Source: Pullulanibacillus pueri
GTDB taxonomy: Bacteria > Bacillota > Bacilli > Bacillales > Sporolactobacillaceae
DNA length: 64,000 bases
Reading direction: 5' to 3'
Assembly: GCF_014639255.1 (NCBI RefSeq)
Contig: NZ_BMFV01000010.1
Span: forward strand, 52,699-116,698
A model generated the notes under the pieces. The model saw only the letters and a program-made list of their open reading frames with translations. It had not been told where the DNA came from and searched no databases. Made by a program: the position numbers and the translations under genes. Shown piece after piece: positions 8,465 through 17,294 of the stretch (its first letter is position 1; each line of letters opens with the position of its first letter).

Positions 8465-9031
8465 TTATTTTTTCTTATGATTGTTTCTAAACATTACAGG
8501 AGTAAATCCTGTTTCTTTCTTAAAAAATGTACTAAAGTAGGAGGAATTTGAAAATCCGACTTCCATTCCAATTGCAGTGATACTTTTATCTGTATTTAAT
8601 AAGAAGGATGTAGCTTTCTCTAGGCGGATCTTGTTAATGTAATGAAGCGGGCTCATCTTTTTAGAAAGCGTAAACATTCTCTGTAGGTGAAATGGACTTA
8701 TATTACTTATGGATGTTAGTTTTTCTAATGTTATGGACTCATGGTAATGATGGTCAATCCATTCAACTAGTTCATTTAAGATTTCTTCATTCGGGTGTAT
8801 AAATAAGTCGGGTCTACATCTTTTACATGGACGGAATTGGTTGTGAACAGCATCATCTTGGTCATGAAAGATGACAACATTTTCCATTCTTGGTTCTTTC
8901 GATTTACAGGAAGGACGGCAATAAATGTTAGTTGTCTTAACCCCGTAGAAAAAAATTCCATCATAGGATGCATCATTTGTAATAATGGCATTCCAATATT
9001 CGCTCGGGATATTTTGATCTAAAATGGACAT
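8465..9031 (-). CDS. adaA: AdaA-like methylphosphotriester-DNA methyltransferase and AraC-type activator
   Basis: The 188-residue protein has an N-terminal Ada zinc domain with four cysteines in the pattern YCRPSC...RPCKRC (residues 38, 42, 69, 72). The family repairs methylphosphotriesters in DNA by methyl transfer to the first cysteine. The C-terminal AraC helix-turn-helix pair (LEKLTSISNISPFHLQRMF and ITAIGMEVGFSNSSYFSTFFKK) activates the adaptive response. There is no C-terminal O6-methylguanine methyltransferase domain, as in Bacillus AdaA. A partner adaB or alkA gene is not visible here. Confidence 0.88.
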   Translation of the reverse strand: MSILDQNIPSEYWNAIITNDASYDGIFFYGVKTTNIYCRPSCKSKEPRMENVVIFHDQDDAVHNQFRPCKRCRPDLFIHPNEEILNELVEWIDHHYHESITLEKLTSISNISPFHLQRMFTLSKKMSPLHYINKIRLEKATSFLLNTDKSITAIGMEVGFSNSSYFSTFFKKETGFTPVMFRNNHKKK

Positions 9032-9234
9032 CTAATTTCTCCTTTTGATCTTCTAATGGAAAACCCTCTTATATACAATCCAACAGTGAATAATTTTGAG
9101 GTTATCGGTATTGTTTCATTGGTGGTAACTTAGTTGTTATCAATGATTAACTATGCAATCCATTTTATAAAAGAACTGGGGCTTATGTTTTCAGTGTTCA
9201 GAAGTAACTAAAATAACTACATTTTTGGCCATAC

Positions 9235-9287
9235 AAAACCACCTTCGAATAGTATTTTATTGTTTATATTATTTCGAAGGTGGTTTT
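9235..9287. terminator. Bidirectional terminator
   Basis: A perfect 15-bp stem, AAAACCACCTTCGAA/TTCGAAGGTGGTTTT, lies just beyond the 3' end of the flavin reductase at 9326. The 23-base loop is AT-rich. It serves the minus-strand gene. Between adaA and this hairpin (9032-9234) I see nothing else. Confidence 0.82.
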
Positions 9288-9325
9288 ATTTCTCGGTTAA
9301 CTGGGGTAGTTACAGGAATGCCACG

Positions 9326-10069
9326 TTATTTAGGATCCACAAGGAAACTATCCTCTCCCACATAAACGGATGATAGTAACTCATGTCTCTGGTTTTCACG
9401 CTTGTCGAGCATAATCTGTTCGGGCTTAATCCTCTGATCGCGCAATACTTTCATGTTCTCAACTAGAAATTCGTCACTGCCAACAATATAGAAGAGTGCT
9501 GCCTTGTCGGAAGCAAGATTTTTAACTTCTTCATAGTAGTCTTTACGGTTGTCAACGAACAGTGCTGTGAAGTTCTTATCAGGTGCTGATTTGAAAACAG
9601 TGGGGAATAAGAAATCCTTTGTTGAATCAATATTCAGGGAATGAATTAGATTGACATTGTCAGCGCGGTTAAAATAGTCAAGTACCAGCGGTCTGAAAGT
9701 TGCAAGTCCCACGCCAGATGATAGCAAATAAACATTTTTATCTTCTCTTCTAAGTGGTACATTCGAATGCGTTTTAAAGAGGGCGACTTTACTTCCTACT
9801 TCAAGTTTTTTTAAAATCCTCTTAAACTCGGAGCATTGTTCTCTAATGCGTGTAGTAATACCGATTGTATTTTCATGCGGTAAAGTGGAGATGGACATAT
9901 GGCGAATCAGATTACGGTTGGGTTTATCTCCGGCGTTGAAACCTTCAAGTGCGAAGTGGGTGTGCGAACCTTCTACCCATGTAAAGTCTTCCGGGCGGTC
10001 AATCAGGAACGTTTTAACCTCAGGCGTTTCATCAATGATTTTATTTACTTTTGCCCAATATATTTGCAT
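9326..10069 (-). CDS. Ferredoxin-reductase-like flavin oxidoreductase, probably iron-regulated
   Basis: The 247-residue soluble protein has the FNR fold. An N-terminal FAD-binding barrel contains HMSISTLPHE (an R-x-Y-S/T-like flavin motif), and the NAD(P) domain contains LLSSGVGLATFRPLV and FYIVGSDEF. A role in reducing ferric chelates or supplying electrons to an iron-release enzyme is inferred from the Fur-like box upstream. Start ATG 10069 is chosen because GAGGAGAAG precedes it, whereas the longer frame to 10138 has none and would run through the Fur box. Confidence 0.78.
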   Translation of the reverse strand: MQIYWAKVNKIIDETPEVKTFLIDRPEDFTWVEGSHTHFALEGFNAGDKPNRNLIRHMSISTLPHENTIGITTRIREQCSEFKRILKKLEVGSKVALFKTHSNVPLRREDKNVYLLSSGVGLATFRPLVLDYFNRADNVNLIHSLNIDSTKDFLFPTVFKSAPDKNFTALFVDNRKDYYEEVKNLASDKAALFYIVGSDEFLVENMKVLRDQRIKPEQIMLDKRENQRHELLSSVYVGEDSFLVDPK

Positions 10070-10122
10070 GAATCTTCTCCTCACTCCATGATATGGATCG
10101 ATACTATCCATTATACAACAAG

Positions 10123-10137
10123 TGATAATTATTCTCA
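10123..10137 (-). promoter_or_regulatory. Fur-like operator
   Basis: TGATAATTATTCTCA matches the 7-1-7 Fur consensus TGATAATnATTATCA at all but one defined position. It lies about 55 bases upstream of the chosen start of the flavin oxidoreductase, consistent with iron repression. Confidence 0.65.
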
Positions 10138-10414
10138 ATTAAATTGAATAAATATTTTGATTCCTCTAAGTTTACTCCCTTTCTTTCCAGAATAATATAG
10201 ACAATTTAGTTGGCTACCTTCAAGAGGGTGTAAAGTCTTCCCTGGAACGGCCATTTAGGAGTAGTATAAAGATGGCCCATTCATATAGAATTTATCATGA
10301 TTAAACAGATATGTGAGCCTTTGATTTAAAAGTGCGATTGTATTAAATAACGATCTTTTTATGTTATAAAATATATGTTGAAGTCCATATATTTATTTTA
10401 CCCTATCCAAATTT

Positions 10415-10437
10415 GCGGTGAACCGTATCATAAGTAA
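10415..10437 (+). repeat. SCC-type attachment site, distal copy
   Basis: GAACCGTATCATAAGTAA (10420-10437) repeats the 3' end of rlmH (5882-5899), differing at one of 18 positions. It sits outside any gene in an AT-rich gap. The two copies bracket about 4.5 kb holding five genes. The orientation is direct, as expected for the two ends of an integrated cassette. Confidence 0.7.
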
Positions 10438-10462
10438 ATGAGGTTTTTTTGAATTATTGCTT

Positions 10463-10479
10463 AAGTAAATAATTTACTT
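10463..10479. promoter_or_regulatory. Palindromic operator candidate upstream of mcrB
   Basis: AAGTAAAT-A-ATTTACTT is a perfect 8-1-8 palindrome ending about 4 bases before the GGAGGT ribosome site of mcrB. It could bind a repressor or occlude translation; no regulator gene is adjacent. Confidence 0.4.
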
Positions 10480-10493
10480 TTTGGAGGTAAACT

Positions 10494-12599
10494 ATGAATG
10501 ATATTGTTAATTCTCAAAAAGAAAAATATAAAGCTTGGGTTACTGAAAATCTAGGTGAAAAAACTGGTGTTTGGTATTCCCCATATCTTGAACGGCTCGG
10601 TTATCTATTAAATAAGTTTGAGCTTGGTACTGGATATAAGCAAAATTTCTTTAATTACAAGTCGTATTCGGAATTTAAAGATGTCTATCAAGAGATGACG
10701 GAACAAAGTGACGAAGATATAGAAAAATTAGTGACGGGCAAAGGAATACCTCGATACCCAGAAAAATTTGGAACTAAGAGAATACAGTTTAGACAGAAAT
10801 ATGCCAAAGATGAATTTAATCGTGGCGAAAGAAGTAAGCCTGATAATTTAGGAGGGATACCCGACTGGGGTGTTTTATTAAGATCCTATCTAATATTTCT
10901 CTACTACAATGAAAATCCTACTTTAATTTATCCTAAAAAGGAAAAGAAAATTGCGAATCAACAAGATGAAATTGATAATAGCATCAATTATTGGGTTATC
11001 TCGCCGGGGGAACATTCAAGATTATGGGATAATTTTCATTCTGAAAGTGTGATTGGGCTTGGTTGGGACTATCTAGGTGATTTAAATAATTACGATTCAA
11101 AGGAAGCGATTGAACGAGAAATATCAGAGCATAGAGCTGACGGAAAGCGTCCCATCAACGATACAAAAGCTGTATGGGATTTTTATAATGAAATTCAGTT
11201 AGGCGACGTTGTTTATGTCAAAGAGGGAATTAAGAAAATCATTGCTCGTGGAGTCGTTACGGGAAATTATTACTTCGATAGTGAAATACCGGAGTACAAA
11301 CATAGAAGAAAAGTAGAGTGGCTGCAAGTTGGTAACTGGGAACTGCGTCAAACTTTTGCGCAAAAAACTATGACATGCTTAAATGATTATCCAAATCTGA
11401 TTCAGGAAATCGAGCAAGTAATAAATGACGATATCATTGATCCAAAGATTGCAGAAGTAAATGAATTTCGAAATTGGTTATCCAATCAAGTTACAGATAC
11501 TGGAGTCAGTTTGAATGATAAAACGGTTACCCAAAAAGTGAACGCATTAAAGGATATTGAGAACTATTTTAGTACTTCAATATTTGGGGAAACGGATACG
11601 GAACAATTGAAGCAATTGAAAGATGTTGTTCTATCAGATGAAACCTATCGGAAATATAAAGGGGTATCTGGAAGTTCGATTGACTATTATATTCGTTTTA
11701 TTGAATCCAAACCTACTGTTCAAGAAAATGACCCTTTTACTATTGATAATTTCCTTTCGGATGTTTTTATCGAAAAAGAGAAGCTGACTCAACTAATTTC
11801 TTTACTTGGAAATAAGAAGAATCTTATTATGAAGGGTGCACCTGGAGTAGGAAAAACGTTTATTGCTAAACGATTAGCCTATGTAATGATGGAAGAAAAG
11901 GATGAGACTCGTATCCATATGGTTCAGTTTCATCAAAGTTATAGTTATGAAGACTTTATCGAAGGTTTCCGTCCGAAAGCAGAAGGTGATGGCTTTGAAC
12001 TTAAACAAGGTCCATTTGTGAAGTTTGCAAGAAAGGCAGCACGTGATCCTGAACGTGATTATTTCTTTATTATTGATGAAATTAATCGAGGAAATATGAG
12101 TAAAATATTTGGAGAATTAATGATACTTATTGAAACAGATAAGCGAGGCGAACAAATTAATCTTTTATACTCCAACGATAAGTTTTCTGTTCCACCCAAC
12201 TTATATATTATAGGTATGATGAATACAGCCGATAGAAGTTTAGCGCTGCTAGATTATGCACTAAGGAGGAGATTTTCATTTGTCGAAATAAAACCGGCAT
12301 TTGAAAATGAAACATTTAAGTCATATGTTGATAAATTAAAAAATTCAAACGTTTTGATTCGTGTAATTGATGAAATCAAAAGGTTAAATAATCAAATTGT
12401 TGAGGAGCTTGGTTCAGGATTCCAAATTGGTCATAGTTATTTTGTAGGGAATACCTATAAAGTTGATTCTCTAAATCGAGTAGAAGAAGTTATTGAATAT
12501 GAAATTATTCCTCAGTTATTTGAGTATTGGTTCGACGATGAACAGAAAGCTAGGGACTGGGCTGTAAGATTAAGGGATTGTTACAATGGAGAGAAATAA
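10494..12599 (+). CDS. mcrB: McrB-type GTPase subunit of a modification-dependent restriction system, with EVE-like domain
   Basis: The 701-residue protein has an unassigned N-terminal region, an EVE/PUA-like modified-base-binding domain at about 166-285 (YWVISPGEHSRLW... GDVVYVKEG...IIARGVV), and a C-terminal AAA+ motor. The motor has Walker A GAPGVGKT (448-455), Walker B FFIIDEINRGN (524-534), the McrB signature MNTADRSLA (576-584) and basic finger RRR (591-593). McrB proteins bind methylated or otherwise modified DNA, hydrolyse GTP and drive the McrC nuclease. The start follows GGAGGT. The gene overlaps mcrC by 14 bases. Confidence 0.9.
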   Translation: MNDIVNSQKEKYKAWVTENLGEKTGVWYSPYLERLGYLLNKFELGTGYKQNFFNYKSYSEFKDVYQEMTEQSDEDIEKLVTGKGIPRYPEKFGTKRIQFRQKYAKDEFNRGERSKPDNLGGIPDWGVLLRSYLIFLYYNENPTLIYPKKEKKIANQQDEIDNSINYWVISPGEHSRLWDNFHSESVIGLGWDYLGDLNNYDSKEAIEREISEHRADGKRPINDTKAVWDFYNEIQLGDVVYVKEGIKKIIARGVVTGNYYFDSEIPEYKHRRKVEWLQVGNWELRQTFAQKTMTCLNDYPNLIQEIEQVINDDIIDPKIAEVNEFRNWLSNQVTDTGVSLNDKTVTQKVNALKDIENYFSTSIFGETDTEQLKQLKDVVLSDETYRKYKGVSGSSIDYYIRFIESKPTVQENDPFTIDNFLSDVFIEKEKLTQLISLLGNKKNLIMKGAPGVGKTFIAKRLAYVMMEEKDETRIHMVQFHQSYSYEDFIEGFRPKAEGDGFELKQGPFVKFARKAARDPERDYFFIIDEINRGNMSKIFGELMILIETDKRGEQINLLYSNDKFSVPPNLYIIGMMNTADRSLALLDYALRRRFSFVEIKPAFENETFKSYVDKLKNSNVLIRVIDEIKRLNNQIVEELGSGFQIGHSYFVGNTYKVDSLNRVEEVIEYEIIPQLFEYWFDDEQKARDWAVRLRDCYNGEK

Positions 12600-13632
12600 C
12601 AATATTCCAATTCGTAATATCTATTACATGCTTTCATATGCATATCAAACCTTAAACCTTTCAGAATATAAACATATCGGAGTAGAAAAGTTTGAAAGTG
12701 CCAAAGACCTTTATGCAGAAATTTTATCCATTGGAATTCCTGTATTAATTCGAGGCGGATTAATTAGGGAGTATGTAAGTGTTGAGGAGTCTTCAACCGT
12801 TATTAAGGGGAAAATTGATATTAATTCTTCAATAAAAACAAATGCTCTAGTAGATAAGAAGCTCGTGGTGAAATACGATGAGTTCTCTGAAGATATATTG
12901 TTGAATCAAATTATTAAAGCTACTCTTGTTTTCTTATCTCATTCAGCAAAAATAAAACAAAAAAAACGTCGATTATTTTATGGCTTCCTCCCTTATTTTT
13001 CTGGTGTGTCAGATATAGAGTTAAACCTACAACGATGGAAAAATGTCCAATATAATCGGCAAAATATTCGCTATCAATTTGTCATTGATGTAAGCAGATA
13101 TCTTTTTGAAGAGCTATTACTTGATGAAAGTTCGACATCTCAATTTATGAAACAAGTACAGGATGAACAAAGGCTTGCAGCTTTATACGAAAAGTTTATC
13201 TTTTCATTTTTTAAACGTGAAACGAATTATTGTGTATCACGCCCTCAAATTCAGTGGAAAGTTGATGATGAATTTACCGAAGCTTTACCAATTATGCAAA
13301 CTGATCTTGTACTTCAAAAAGGTAATAAAACACTGATTGTGGATACTAAGTTCTATTCAGAGAATATGGTCTCAAGATTCGAGGGAGGGGCATTAAAACA
13401 AAAATCAAGTAATCTCTATCAAATTTTTACTTACCTTAATAATTGGAACAAAAAATCTAATGAAATAGTAGGTGGCATGTTACTATATGCTAGAACGACA
13501 GTATTAAACCAGCCTAACCATACGTACAATATTAAAGGAAATCAAATTTTCGTATTATCTCTCGATTTGAATCAAGACTTTAATGGTATTAAAAAAGATT
13601 TGTTTGCATACGCTCTTCAGTTCTTCAAATAA
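12586..13632 (+). CDS. mcrC: McrC-type endonuclease subunit
   Basis: The 348-residue protein begins IPIRNIYYMLSYAY, typical of McrC. It has a PD-(D/E)xK nuclease core in the C-terminal half, with MQTDLVL followed by TLIVDTKFY (D...D-x-K). McrC docks onto the McrB hexamer and cleaves foreign DNA carrying modified bases. The 14-base overlap with mcrB implies strict co-expression. The pair lies directly to the right of the distal attachment repeat, a typical place for a defence cargo. Confidence 0.9.
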   Translation: MERNNNIPIRNIYYMLSYAYQTLNLSEYKHIGVEKFESAKDLYAEILSIGIPVLIRGGLIREYVSVEESSTVIKGKIDINSSIKTNALVDKKLVVKYDEFSEDILLNQIIKATLVFLSHSAKIKQKKRRLFYGFLPYFSGVSDIELNLQRWKNVQYNRQNIRYQFVIDVSRYLFEELLLDESSTSQFMKQVQDEQRLAALYEKFIFSFFKRETNYCVSRPQIQWKVDDEFTEALPIMQTDLVLQKGNKTLIVDTKFYSENMVSRFEGGALKQKSSNLYQIFTYLNNWNKKSNEIVGGMLLYARTTVLNQPNHTYNIKGNQIFVLSLDLNQDFNGIKKDLFAYALQFFK

Positions 13633-13730
13633 TTTATAAGAGGATCTATATATAATATGCCTTTCAGCTCTAGTTGGGTATTCTACTTTAACATAATAAG
13701 TAAATGTGAGATAAATAAATAAAAAGTATT

Positions 13731-13780
13731 GAAATGCAATGCTATTTGTTAATGCTTACTGTAAACTAACATTGCATTTC
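13731..13780. repeat. Long-loop inverted repeat after mcrC
   Basis: GAAATGCAATG and CATTGCATTTC form a perfect 11-bp inverted repeat separated by 28 bases. It has no clear T-run on the + strand. It may be a weak terminator or part of the degraded island edge. The rest of the 13633-14012 gap holds only this, the hairpin at 13918 and the att-like motif at 13978. Confidence 0.5.
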
Positions 13781-13917
13781 CTATCGGTAAAAGTTGCTAC
13801 ACCAATTTAAGCTATAGCTTTCGCGAACTGGTTACAATACTCATGAAGTGTGTGACATCAATAGAGTTGAAATAGCTTTGTGACAATAGGTTTAAATATG
13901 AAGTGTATTTTAATGTT

Positions 13918-13945
13918 CCCTCGGACCATGGCTCGAGGGATTTTT
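13918..13945 (+). terminator. Possible terminator downstream of mcrBC
   Basis: CCCTCG/CGAGGG form a 6-bp stem with a 10-base loop, followed by ATTTTT. It lies nearly 300 bases after mcrC, so the assignment is uncertain. Confidence 0.4.
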
Positions 13946-13977
13946 GACCTTGTAAAAATGTATTTAGATCCGTCACT

Positions 13978-13992
13978 GTGAACCATAAGTAA
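13978..13992 (+). repeat. Degenerate att-like motif
   Basis: GTGAACC-ATAAGTAA equals the 10418-10437 site with the internal five bases GTATC missing. It lies on the far side of mcrBC. It may be a decayed attachment site or a coincidence. Confidence 0.3.
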
Positions 13993-14012
13993 TAGGTTTT
14001 AGAAAAAATAAA

Positions 14013-14060
14013 AAGCCAAGAATATCAAGTGATATATAACAATTTGCATATTCTTGGCTT
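14013..14060 (-). terminator. Terminator of the DUF4153-like gene
   Basis: A perfect 13-bp stem, AAGCCAAGAATAT/ATATTCTTGGCTT, is followed on the minus strand by a T-rich run (the A-rich stretch 14001-14014 on +). A second small hairpin, AAAGCCC/GGGCTTT (14085-14109), lies closer to the stop codon. Confidence 0.75.
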
Positions 14061-14110
14061 GTGTAGATTGCTTTTTAAGAGAACAAAGCCCATGACATAA
14101 CAGGGCTTTT

Positions 14111-15358
14111 CTAATTAAAAATGATAGGGAAAGTAAAGGTAACGAAAGCGGCCCAAAGGCCGTAGACTGGCAAATACTTAGTAACGGCATTTTGGATAGT
14201 AGAAGGTCCGGTTTTGTTTTGTAGAAAGCGTATGTAGGAAAGCATAATCCAAATAAGATTGGCCCAGATAAGGATGTTTACGCCTAAAACAGCAAACCTG
14301 TTGGGCGTCATCCCGTAAGAAGACAGTCTGAACACTATGGCTGACAAAGCGACGCTGTCAATGATGAGCGCAAGAACAATTAAGGCAAAATTGATATAAT
14401 CAGAAATGGTCTTTTTCTCATCTATGCCGCTTTCAGTAATGGAAAATATGGTGACGACCAATACACCAAGGAGTATTCCATTGAAGGCTATTAGGAAGTT
14501 GCGGTCTAAGAATGGATTTTTTCCGAGCCAAATAACCGTTATAAGATAGACTAACAATGTAGCTAGGACGAGTGGACTAAAAATCTTAGCTATATATGGG
14601 GTAAAATGTTTAGCAATTTTAAGATTCCCTGATACTAAATATGAAGTCACGATAGCGAGAGCAGCAGCACCAAATAAAACGATATTTTTAAAGTAGAATT
14701 CTCCTATATCTAATCCGACAAAGCTAAATAACTGCATGGTAATCGCGGCTAACAGCATTCCGCTAATGGCCATACTGGCGTAGAGTATGAAAAAATTCAA
14801 ATTAAATTTAAGATAGGCTAATCTTATGCTGCCTTTGCCATATTCATTTCCTGTAAATGCAAGACCTACCAATCCCCATAAGAATATAGGAAGGTGTAAA
14901 TAAGCAAGGATAATACTGTCCTTATAATTTAATGGTAGCATATTGAGATAAACCCCAGAAATTAAGAACAAGGCTATAAGGAAGAAAAGGACATTTCTTT
15001 TCGGGGTGTTTTTATATACAAAAAAGGCAGCTATAAAGGGAAGTACCCCAAAAGCAAGGTTGAGCGGCGCAATGGCTTGAATTTCGACAAAATGGAAAAT
15101 AATCCTGGTGCTTATCCCGGCCAGAATGGCTAAAAGGCCCATGAATAAGAACCCCTTTTGAGGTAAGACATCTTTTTCTGTATTTGCTGCCGCCTTGAAA
15201 TGCAATCTTTCATACCAAACGGCAAGCACCTGTGAATCAGGGTTTTGTTCGAAAGCCTGTGAAAAGGCCATTTTAAAAGCCTTTGGATCTTCCCTAAACA
15301 ATCTTTCAAGCGCTTTGGGATCTGCGATATTTTCAATAATCATATTGTGAGTTTCCAA
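14111..15358 (-). CDS. Polytopic membrane protein, DUF4153-like
   Basis: The 415-residue protein has a soluble N-terminal stretch of about 75 residues and then roughly ten hydrophobic helices. The segment SVALSAIVFRLSSYGMTPNRFAVLGVNILIW resembles the conserved DUF4153 block. Function is unknown. The ribosome site GGAGAGATC sits before the ATG at 15358. A possible remnant of a small helix-turn-helix regulator lies upstream on the same strand. Confidence 0.7.
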   Translation of the reverse strand: METHNMIIENIADPKALERLFREDPKAFKMAFSQAFEQNPDSQVLAVWYERLHFKAAANTEKDVLPQKGFLFMGLLAILAGISTRIIFHFVEIQAIAPLNLAFGVLPFIAAFFVYKNTPKRNVLFFLIALFLISGVYLNMLPLNYKDSIILAYLHLPIFLWGLVGLAFTGNEYGKGSIRLAYLKFNLNFFILYASMAISGMLLAAITMQLFSFVGLDIGEFYFKNIVLFGAAALAIVTSYLVSGNLKIAKHFTPYIAKIFSPLVLATLLVYLITVIWLGKNPFLDRNFLIAFNGILLGVLVVTIFSITESGIDEKKTISDYINFALIVLALIIDSVALSAIVFRLSSYGMTPNRFAVLGVNILIWANLIWIMLSYIRFLQNKTGPSTIQNAVTKYLPVYGLWAAFVTFTFPIIFN

Positions 15359-15439
15359 GGTTTTGATCTCTCCTCGTCATTGTCATATGAATGCCTATTT
15401 TCCTCTACGATGTTTATTAACCAAACTTTAGTATCTTTG

Positions 15440-15585
15440 ACTCTCTTTTTCACTTCCGTATTCGAAATATTTCCAGATTGATTTCTAAAGCATTACAGAT
15501 CGCCTCTAAAAATCGCATCGCTTTTTGTCTCTCCATTTTTCATAAAGAAAGGCGACTTTACGACTAATGTTTTTGGTTTCATGAA
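15440..15585 (-). pseudogene. Possible remnant of a small XRE-type regulator
   Basis: On the minus strand, the phrase ISRKVAFLYEKWRDKKR in one frame and MRFLEAICNALEINLEIF in the next resemble the second half of a Cro/CI-type helix-turn-helix protein. A frameshift lies between them and there is no intact start. Such regulators often precede small membrane-protein genes. The identification is tentative. The rest of the 15359-15712 gap shows nothing else. Confidence 0.3.
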
Positions 15586-15712
15586 AAGCACCCCACTTAT
15601 GTATTATCTCTATGATTTTAACAGTTTATTTATTGAATAACAATAAATTTTTATTCATTTTTATGATGTTTTTGTTGTTAAAGTGAAATCGGAGGATAGA
15701 CCTGGAAAGAGA

Positions 15713-15750
15713 TAAAAAATAGCACCATTCTTCATAACTCAGAATGGTGC
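15713..15750 (-). terminator. Terminator of pbuE
   Basis: GCACCATTCT/AGAATGGTGC form a perfect 10-bp stem, followed on the minus strand by a TATTTTTTA run, 14 bases beyond the pbuE stop. Confidence 0.85.
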
Positions 15751-15763
15751 AATTATTGATGGG

Positions 15764-16987
15764 CTATTTAGATGTAACCCGATCATGTATTTGATTGTTG
15801 TACGCTGAAGCCATCGTTGCTTTTTCTCCTGTTTTTGCCTTTCGCGTTAAAGAAAAGAGTGCACATAATAAGGAGAGGATGACAATGGCACCGCCAAACA
15901 AAGGTGTTTTGGAAACCGTTCCAGTTTGACTTAACACAATGCCGCCACATGCTGAACCAAGAGAGATGCCTATTTGTAGCGCTGAATTGTTAAAGCTTTG
16001 CTGAATATCAGATGTCGCAGGGTCCGTTTGAATGAGGTAGCTTTGTTGTGGTGGAGATAGACTCCAACTTAGACCGGCCCAAATCATCATAACGGGAAGG
16101 AATAAAATAAGTGAAAAAGTAGTTAATGGTAACAAGAATAGCACTAAAGCAAATAAGCTGATGACAACAATAATACTTTTCTGTGCCCCGATTGAATCGG
16201 AAAGAATGCCTCCGAATGCGCCACCACTTACCGCGGCAATTCCAAATAATAAATAACAGATACTGATCCAATTGGCATTCAAATGAAGCTGTGTCTCTAA
16301 AAATGGGGTGAAGTACGCATATAGCGTATAGTGTCCTGCCAGTAAAAATAGGGTGGCAAGATGGGCACTGCCTATTTTTAAGTGAGTCACTGCTTTTAGT
16401 TGTTGAGAAAGTGGGATCGCATTTTCCCCAGGGACTCGCTCTAAAAAGATTGAAATCAGTATAAAGGAACCTATTGATAACAAAGCGATACCAATGAAGA
16501 TAACGCGCCAGCCAAATTTATTGGAAACCAAAATGCCTAGTGGGACACCCAAGACGAGTGACGAACTAATCCCCATGTAAATGAGGCCCACGGCTTTAGC
16601 TCGATGTGCCGGTGTCACAATTTTTGCGGCTATGTTTAAGGACAGAACAACGATGAGTGCTGTACTCATTGCGCTCAAAATCCTCGCGATCATCATAAAG
16701 GTAAAATTTTGACTGAAAAATGTCATGATATTACTCACGAAAAAAATAAACAAGGACATGAGATAGAGCTTTTTCCGTTCCATTTTGCCCGTCATAACGA
16801 GTAATAAAGGACCAGAAATAGCATAAATAATGGCGAAAACCGTGATGAGTTGTCCAGCAGAGCTTAATGAAATGTGTATATCCTTCGCAATGGTTGGAAG
16901 GATACCACCGATGATTAATTCGACCAGTCCAACGGCAACTGTTGATAAAGCTAGTATAAAAACTCTGAAATTCATAGTCTGCGTCAC
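15764..16987 (-). CDS. pbuE: PbuE-like purine efflux transporter (MFS)
   Basis: The protein is a 12-helix major-facilitator transporter of about 407 residues. Its N-terminus [33 protein letters not shown] closely follows Bacillus PbuE (YdhL), the hypoxanthine/adenine exporter. An adenine riboswitch lies directly upstream, which strongly supports the assignment. GTG at 16987 is preferred because AAAGGA lies 4 bases before it. ATG at 16975 is the alternative and lacks a well-placed site. A longer frame to 17053 would run through the riboswitch terminator and is rejected. Confidence 0.9.
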   Translation of the reverse strand: MTQTMNFRVFILALSTVAVGLVELIIGGILPTIAKDIHISLSSAGQLITVFAIIYAISGPLLLVMTGKMERKKLYLMSLFIFFVSNIMTFFSQNFTFMMIARILSAMSTALIVVLSLNIAAKIVTPAHRAKAVGLIYMGISSSLVLGVPLGILVSNKFGWRVIFIGIALLSIGSFILISIFLERVPGENAIPLSQQLKAVTHLKIGSAHLATLFLLAGHYTLYAYFTPFLETQLHLNANWISICYLLFGIAAVSGGAFGGILSDSIGAQKSIIVVISLFALVLFLLPLTTFSLILFLPVMMIWAGLSWSLSPPQQSYLIQTDPATSDIQQSFNNSALQIGISLGSACGGIVLSQTGTVSKTPLFGGAIVILSLLCALFSLTRKAKTGEKATMASAYNNQIHDRVTSK

Positions 16988-17002
16988 GTCGTCCTTTCTA
17001 AT

Positions 17003-17119
17003 AAAAATTAAAAATAAAAAATCCTGATTACAAAAAATGAAAGAAAGATTCATTTTCTGTAATCAGGATTTTACGGTTCCTGGTAGAGACCCTCAAGCCC
17101 TATTCTGAGGTTATACAGA
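17003..17119 (-). promoter_or_regulatory. Adenine (purine) riboswitch with intrinsic terminator, controlling pbuE
   Basis: On the minus strand the aptamer (17119-17058) reads CTGTATAACCTCAG, TTGAGGGTCTCTACCAGG, AACCGTAAAATCCTG and ATTACAG, the purine-riboswitch pattern. The J3/1 base after GA is U (GAUUAC), which specifies adenine rather than guanine. The 3' strand (TGTAATCAGGAT, 17059-17070) can instead pair with ATCCTGATTACA (17021-17032), followed by a T-run, forming a terminator. As in B. subtilis pbuE, adenine binding should prevent the terminator and switch expression on. Loop L2 appears one base shorter than in B. subtilis. Confidence 0.92.
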
Positions 17120-17225
17120 GGATATTATTTTGTAATCAAGTGTACACTTTGAACAGTTTACCCGCTTTCTACGCATTTTTCAAGTGTTAAATTTTCCATC
17201 TATACTAAAGGTGTTGTGATAATAA

Positions 17226-17272
17226 AAAGAACCCTAGATTGGACTTCTATCCATTTCTATGGCCCTTTTTGT
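17226..17272 (-). terminator. Probable terminator of the secreted-protein gene
   Basis: On the minus strand, AAAAGGGCC...GGGTTCTTTTTATT can form an imperfect stem ending in a T-run. It contains mismatches and G-U pairs, so confidence is moderate. Confidence 0.45.
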
Positions 17273-17294
17273 TCATTTCCTTTCCTTTCTCTTA

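Noticed and set aside
5900..14000. Search for a ccr-type recombinase or transposase in the island
   Set aside because: All intact genes there have other clear assignments; no recombinase motif was seen.
16988..17053. N-terminal extension of PbuE to 17053
   Set aside because: It would translate the riboswitch terminator arm; homologues start at MNFRVF.
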